Below, one piece after another: positions 60,124 to 64,000 of a stretch of DNA of 64,000 nucleotides; position 1 is the stretch's first letter, and the number at the start of each line of letters is the position of its first letter. A program made the translations under genes and the position numbers. Source of the DNA: a candidate division Zixibacteria bacterium SM23_81 (GTDB lineage Bacteria; SM23-81); assembly GCA_001304015.1 (NCBI GenBank), contig LJUY01000001.1:141520-205519 (forward strand), read 5' to 3'. The notes under the pieces were generated by a model, which saw only the letters and a program-made list of their open reading frames with translations, was not told the DNA's origin and ran no database searches.

Positions 60124-60169
60124 AGAAAAGGTCACACAGTGAGAGAATAGTGTTGCCGCACGTTGTCAG

Positions 60170-60358
60170 CTATTCCTCAATGGTGATGGCCTCGCTGGGG
60201 CAATCCTCCGCGGCCTCACGAGCCGTATCCTCAGCATCCTCGGGAACCTCACCCACCTTGACCGTAGCGATATCATCACTCATCTCGAAGACCTCTGGAC
60301 AGGTCTCAACACACAGCTCACAGCCAGTGCACAATTCTTCGTCAATAATAGCTTTCAC
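60170..60358 (-). CDS. Small [4Fe-4S] ferredoxin
   Basis: A 62-residue single-cluster ferredoxin. The start is GTG 60358, with AAGGAGG 6 nt upstream; the open frame before it is not conserved. Cluster ligands are in CTGCELCVETCP (residues 10-20) and a distant Cys in DCPSEAI, the pattern of one-cluster Thermotoga/Desulfovibrio-type ferredoxins. The protein is strongly acidic. It probably carries low-potential electrons for radical-SAM or other anaerobic enzymes; no redox enzyme is adjacent. Confidence 0.93.
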   Translation of the reverse strand: MKAIIDEELCTGCELCVETCPEVFEMSDDIATVKVGEVPEDAEDTAREAAEDCPSEAITIEE

Positions 60359-60423
60359 GAAATCCTCCTTATGAAAGCTGTTGAAAGTAAACAAGGCACA
60401 GTCACCTTGTGCCGCTTTTCCGA

Positions 60424-60513
60424 TGGTGCCGAGGGCCGGACTCGAACCGGCACGGAAGATAACTTCCAGCGGATTTTAAGTCCGCTGCGTCTACCAGATT
60501 CCGCCACCCCGGC
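60424..60513 (-). tRNA. tRNA-Leu (anticodon UAA)
   Basis: Class II tRNA with a long variable arm. Acceptor GCCGGGG/CCTCGGC, anticodon arm AGCGGA/TCCGCT around CTTAAAA (anticodon TAA), T arm GCCGG TTCGAGT CCGGC, discriminator A and encoded CCA (60426-60424). Confidence 0.95.
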
Positions 60514-60534
60514 GGGGTTTATCTTTGACTGAGT

Positions 60535-60563
60535 AATGTAACACCTAGGAGTCGTTTTGTCAA
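60535..60563 (-). promoter_or_regulatory. Sigma-70 type promoter of tRNA-Leu and ferredoxin
   Basis: TTGACA (60563-60558), 17-bp spacer, TACATT (60540-60535), ~22 bp before the mature tRNA-Leu 5' end. Confidence 0.7.
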
Positions 60564-60639
60564 GAAAATGTTGGCGCGCGATGACAATTTTAAATCGACA
60601 GTTGGAATCTGTCCCCCCTCGATAATCCTACGCCTTATA

Positions 60640-60733
60640 AAAAGGGCGGATGCCAAAGCTCTGGTTCCAGAGGTGAGGAAACGCTTCCTCAGGCTCTAAA
60701 CTTGAAAAAGCCACCTCAAAGATTCGGCACCCG
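60640..60733. other. Intergenic region with consecutive short hairpins
   Basis: Within the 255-bp gap between the tRNA-Leu promoter and the repeat protein gene, palindromes follow one another: CGCC...GGCG (60641-60658 region), CTCTGGTTCCAGAG (60659-60672) and TGAGGAA-ACGC-TTCCTCA (60674-60691). The last is a perfect 7-bp stem with a 4-nt loop. No gene is recognised. Confidence 0.45.
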
Positions 60734-60771
60734 CCAAAACTGAACGCTGGCCTATTTCGGCCACTTCAGTT
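60734..60771 (-). terminator. Terminator-like hairpin after the repeat protein gene
   Basis: AACTGAA (60738-60744) pairs with TTCAGTT (60765-60771) and TGGCC with GGCCA, separated by a small internal loop; TTTT follows on the minus strand. Confidence 0.55.
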
Positions 60772-60818
60772 AGCTTTGTATTCCTCTACCTTTTCAATTC
60801 CACAGGTTCAAGAAGAGT

Positions 60819-62486
60819 CTATTGTTCTTCAGTCGCGCCTGCTGGTCTGAGCCGTTTTCTCTCTCTGTGTTTCGCTTCCATCTTCTCAGCCTTAGGCTCG
60901 GCCCTTGACCTGGCCGCCTCGAGCTCTGCCAGCTCCTGTTCAGAAGTGGGGATCTTCAGGGCCAACTTTTTTTCATAACCTTTCCTACGACCTATGGCGG
61001 TCCAATCGAACTCCACGTCCAATGCCCCCGTCTCTGAGCGAACTGTGAAGCCATCGACCGATCTTTCAGCAATATAGATCCCACTCCACTTCCCCGATGG
61101 AGTGATCGTAATCTTCAGCGGCACGCGTGGGGAAATGGCGTCTGAGAAAAGAGGCTCGAAAGAGATATGTGCTTCACCATTGGAGAGCCTTCCGGTCCCT
61201 GAGGCCATTATCTCCTCGTAAGGTGTGCAGAGAGTCGAAACGGCTTCTCTCCCGTGTGAGGTTTGGACGACCTTTGACACAGTGCCAGTAATGACCGCAT
61301 AGCCGTTAACATAGAGTCCTGGATAGAGGCTGTCCAGGTTGGTCGCATATAAAGCGTATGTCGTGCCGTTCGATGTGTGAAAATACCCTCCCCTCCCACT
61401 GGCGAATGTCACGTGCACCCCGTCACCACCTGAGGCCATGACGCTCACTCCGTTATCAACATGATCTCTTATGTCTATGCCGTCGTCGGTGGGACTATAA
61501 ATGTATACGCCATCTTCGTGAGGATCCCAGATGCCCACTCCAAACCGGCCAGAGGTTTGGATAGCTACGCCATCATTGGCAGAGGCCTCAACGTATATCC
61601 CATCTGTGCCAGAATTCCAGACACCTAATCCCACATTGGCCACGGAATCTATTTCCACGCCGTTGGATCCACCATCCGTAATCCAAACTCCATTGCCGCC
61701 AGGCTTCCTGATCCACGCACCAACATCGATTGGGGTATCGACATACAGCCCATCGTAACCAGGATTCCATATGCCTATTCCTAACCGGTTGGGAGCTACG
61801 ATCTGCAACCCATCATAGGTGACCACGGAGTCTATAAAAACCCCGCTGGATACAGCATCCGAGATTTTCACTCCATAACCGCCAGCGTTTTGGATATGTA
61901 TACCATTTTCGGCAGGAGCATCAATGTACACCCCATCTTTGCCAGATGAGTTGATGCCGATATCGCCAGCCACGTGTAGCCTGTATCCTGGAAGTGACGT
62001 GCCGATGCCCACGGAATCGGTGCCAGTTTCCAGTCTAACCACTGTGCCCTCATCCACCCAACCGCCACTCGCACCACCCCCTCCGCTGCGGGCATACACG
62101 GCGGTATCTGCTTCTTCAGCCCGGTAGGAGTATCCCACCGACGCAATTCGCTGCCGTGGCTCAAGCTCCGGATCGCCGCCAACTTGAATTCCCAGCCAGC
62201 GCTCAGGCTCTGTGAAGACCGTATCCTGGATGCTATTTACTCTGCCTAGAAGAACGTTGAACAGCCCTTTGTCAACTTCAACAGCCGTTTGTGTCTCGGT
62301 CCATACCTGTATTCCTCCTGTGGAATCGTTATAAATGGAAAAAGTTATGGAAATTGTGGTGTCCAGAGCGACACCACCTCCATCGGTGAGTGTGCCCTGG
62401 TAGTTGATCAAGCCGGGCACTTCAGCCATCGCCGCCATCGATAGCATCACCAAAGACGACACAAGCACAAAAGCGATTGCTCTCAT
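60819..62486 (-). CDS. Secreted protein with ~16-residue beta-helix-like repeats
   Basis: A 555-residue exported protein (signal IAFVLVSSLVMLSMAAMAEV). The N-terminal domain (INYQGTLTDGGG ... GLFNVLLGRV ... ERWLGIQVGGDPELEPRQRI, ASVGY) is common in exoproteins of FCB candidate phyla. Residues ~175-390 are a run of about a dozen degenerate 16-residue repeats of the form (x)DGVYI(D)x-(9), e.g. GVYIDAPAENGIHIQ, GVWITDGGSNGVEID, GVGIWDPHEDGVYIY, expected to form a beta-solenoid fibre. A compact beta domain follows (SFEPLFSDAISPRVPLKITI) and the C terminus is a charged helix (EQELAELEAARSRAEPKAEK). No PNPFN sorting domain is present. It probably forms a surface fibre or tail-spike-like structure; function unknown. 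The next gene upstream is a paralogue. Confidence 0.75.
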   Translation of the reverse strand: MRAIAFVLVSSLVMLSMAAMAEVPGLINYQGTLTDGGGVALDTTISITFSIYNDSTGGIQVWTETQTAVEVDKGLFNVLLGRVNSIQDTVFTEPERWLGIQVGGDPELEPRQRIASVGYSYRAEEADTAVYARSGGGGASGGWVDEGTVVRLETGTDSVGIGTSLPGYRLHVAGDIGINSSGKDGVYIDAPAENGIHIQNAGGYGVKISDAVSSGVFIDSVVTYDGLQIVAPNRLGIGIWNPGYDGLYVDTPIDVGAWIRKPGGNGVWITDGGSNGVEIDSVANVGLGVWNSGTDGIYVEASANDGVAIQTSGRFGVGIWDPHEDGVYIYSPTDDGIDIRDHVDNGVSVMASGGDGVHVTFASGRGGYFHTSNGTTYALYATNLDSLYPGLYVNGYAVITGTVSKVVQTSHGREAVSTLCTPYEEIMASGTGRLSNGEAHISFEPLFSDAISPRVPLKITITPSGKWSGIYIAERSVDGFTVRSETGALDVEFDWTAIGRRKGYEKKLALKIPTSEQELAELEAARSRAEPKAEKMEAKHRERKRLRPAGATEEQ

Positions 62487-62626
62487 GGCGCACGTCCTTG
62501 GTTGTGAGAAGAAAGGGGTTGTTACTTCAAAGACTACCGCATGACGGAATTCGCTAGGTTAATCCCCACAACATCTCACTTACAATAACCTTCTTCAGCT
62601 TTTTCCTGATCTTAGCTCCAAGGGTC

Positions 62627-64000
62627 TTACGGATTCAGTTTATCGATTGTGTACGTTATCTTGCATCCAAAAAAGCGCATGTTAAAGGACTCCGTGTTAT
62701 GTTGATCCCAGAAGACGCTCACAAGATATTGATAAGGTGAGTTATCTATTGTCGGTGAATCAATCGTATTATCAGATGAGGATTGAACCGAGGTGGAAGA
62801 TCCACTAGTTGTAAGGGTAATCTGTGCCATTTGAGTTGTTAACATCGACTCATAATTATGCCTGCGAACTAAGCGCGCATTCACGTCTATATCCTCACCA
62901 GCCTCATTATCGTAGTAATAGACTCTAAATTCTGTAACGGTTGCTCCATCAGGTAGGTGTACGGGGCTGTAAAGGGTCGTTACATATGGTAATGCATCAC
63001 CGAAGACAAATCCACAACCCCACTCGTGGAGAACATAGTAATCGTCGTCACCTGCATCGGCCTGTTGGAATTCACAGGCTGGCATGTTCAAGTAATGTGT
63101 TTTGGTTGTTGAATAACGATAAGCTCCGCTAACCCTTGCGTCTCCTGATACATCAAGTTCCTCGTCCGGGCTGGTTATTCCGATACCCACGCTCCCCTGG
63201 AAATAGTTGCGGCCGCCGGTGAAGTATCCTGCATGACCATTGGGATTATCGGTGTGGCCCCATACGCCGCGGTTGTTCCCCCCGGTGTTTGTGGCTTCTC
63301 CATAGACGCCAGCGGCTCCGTTATCGCCGTCCGTGCGGCCGTACACGCCGATGCCGGTGCTGTACTCATCGCCGTTATCCGCGAGTCCGTAGATGGCAAT
63401 GCCGTTGGGGCTGATATTCTCGCCGTAGAAAGCATAAGCGTTGCCCGATTCCGACTCGTTGAACCCATACACCGCGATCCCCGTTGGACTAGAGGAATAA
63501 GCGTCCACCCCGTAGCCCGAACTCCCCGTTGCATAGGCGCGCACGGCGGTGCCGCTCGAGTTGCGAACCTCCAGGGCACAGCCGGGAGTGAGGGTCCCGA
63601 TGCCGACCTTGCCATAATTTACAAGAACATCGCCATACTGGACAAGGACATCGCCAGTCTGAAATCGAGCCGCCGGCCCTGTGCTGTAGTTTCTGGCATA
63701 AAGAGCCGCCAATGTGGCGTGGTCGTTCTCGACATAAATCCCTATACCACCCGTCGTCTGAACATCCAGTTTTCGTGCTGGAGTCGCTGTCCCAATGCCC
63801 ACATTGCCCGACACAGCAGAATAGATGTTGCTGCCCGAAATGGTCCAGTCGCCATCATCGACAGCCAGTGCCTTCCGGCTATAGTCGGCCGTATCGGCCT
63901 CGGCAGCCTGAAAGGCATAGCCCACACTGGCTATCCGCTGCCGGGGCGCCAGCTCAGGATCAACTCCCACCTGAACGCCGAGCCAACGTGACGCACCATT
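62627..64000 (-). CDS. Paralogous repeat-containing exoprotein, partial (5' end off the right edge)
   Basis: The frame is open to the window edge, giving the last 457 residues. The visible start, RWLGVQVGVDPELAPRQRIA, SVGYAFQAAEADTADYSRKA, matches the same N-terminal domain as the gene at 60819-62486. Then come 'GNVGIGTATPARKLDVQ', 'GKVGIGTLTPGCALEVRNSS' and 'GSVGIGITSPDEELDVSGDA', the repeated VGIGT.(S/T)P..L.V module seen in tail-fibre-like and trimeric surface proteins, with Gly-rich repeats between (GIAVYGFNESESGNAYAFYG, GIGVYGRTDGDNGAAGVYGE). A C-terminal beta domain carries VTEFRVYYYDN and YQYLVSVFWDQ. It is probably a surface fibre related to its neighbour. Confidence 0.75.
   Translation of the reverse strand, partial: NGASRWLGVQVGVDPELAPRQRIASVGYAFQAAEADTADYSRKALAVDDGDWTISGSNIYSAVSGNVGIGTATPARKLDVQTTGGIGIYVENDHATLAALYARNYSTGPAARFQTGDVLVQYGDVLVNYGKVGIGTLTPGCALEVRNSSGTAVRAYATGSSGYGVDAYSSSPTGIAVYGFNESESGNAYAFYGENISPNGIAIYGLADNGDEYSTGIGVYGRTDGDNGAAGVYGEATNTGGNNRGVWGHTDNPNGHAGYFTGGRNYFQGSVGIGITSPDEELDVSGDARVSGAYRYSTTKTHYLNMPACEFQQADAGDDDYYVLHEWGCGFVFGDALPYVTTLYSPVHLPDGATVTEFRVYYYDNEAGEDIDVNARLVRRHNYESMLTTQMAQITLTTSGSSTSVQSSSDNTIDSPTIDNSPYQYLVSVFWDQHNTESFNMRFFGCKITYTIDKLNP

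Overview
This window looks like chromosome of an uncultivated anaerobic bacterium with two membranes, probably a candidate phylum of the FCB (Fibrobacteres-Chlorobi-Bacteroidetes) assemblage. The FCB hints are two secreted proteins ending in the PNPFN...TTIR type C-terminal sorting domain, golvesin-like and FN3-rich exoproteins, and 'INYQGTLTD'-type repeat proteins. An outer membrane is implied by an OmpA-type protein with calcium-binding repeats, a Phe-terminated beta-barrel, a LapA/LapB pair and an LPP20-like protein. Ferredoxins, radical-SAM enzymes and a two-domain disulfide oxidoreductase fit an anaerobic lifestyle. The phylum-level placement is inference; no rRNA is present.

Layout. 1-1 kb: the start of a HEAT-like repeat gene running off the left edge, then an AT-rich stretch beside the 5' half of a tRNA-Arg gene. 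1-7.5 kb: outer-membrane protein, CCA-adding enzyme, a DUF4185-like exoprotein, ompA-like and FAH-family genes (the last two are the only genes on the plus strand). 7.5-24.6 kb: minus-strand housekeeping genes (apt, acylphosphatase, SLOG protein, tRNA-Pro, pcm-surE, glycosyltransferase, second tRNA-Pro, MerR regulator, gpsA-plsY-der-DUF512, an SLH/TPR protein, an LPP20-like protein, miaA-mutL-mutS). 24.7-27.3 kb: lapA-lapB-TPR/SPOR envelope operon. 27.4-43.9 kb: a long tRNA-modification, RNA and translation run (miaB, mtaB, M16 peptidase, pnp, rpsO, ribF, truB, nrnA, rbfA, DUF503, infB, nusA, rimP, proS, tRNA-Gly, tRNA-Arg). 44-54 kb: large secreted proteins, a DUF72 gene and an IS1595-type insertion sequence. 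53.5-56 kb: a GtrA / CDP-alcohol phosphotransferase / ferredoxin / EVE-nuclease-like operon. 56-60.5 kb: ppsA, a disulfide oxidoreductase gene, cutA, ferredoxin, tRNA-Leu. 60.8-64 kb: two related repeat-rich exoproteins, the second cut by the right edge.

The most striking item is the two-thioredoxin-fold disulfide oxidoreductase gene at 58991-59641. Its second CPYC active site has TGA in place of the first Cys codon, and a perfect 7-bp hairpin with a GTGT loop begins 11 nt after the TGA, as expected for a bacterial SECIS element. It is thus a candidate selenoprotein, although the same frame also carries a TAG at codon 40. Other points of interest are an EVE-domain / nuclease-like fusion, a tandem HhH duplication in NusA, a C-terminal module shared by two otherwise unrelated exoproteins, and an unusually uniform set of TTGACA-17 bp-TANNNT promoters.
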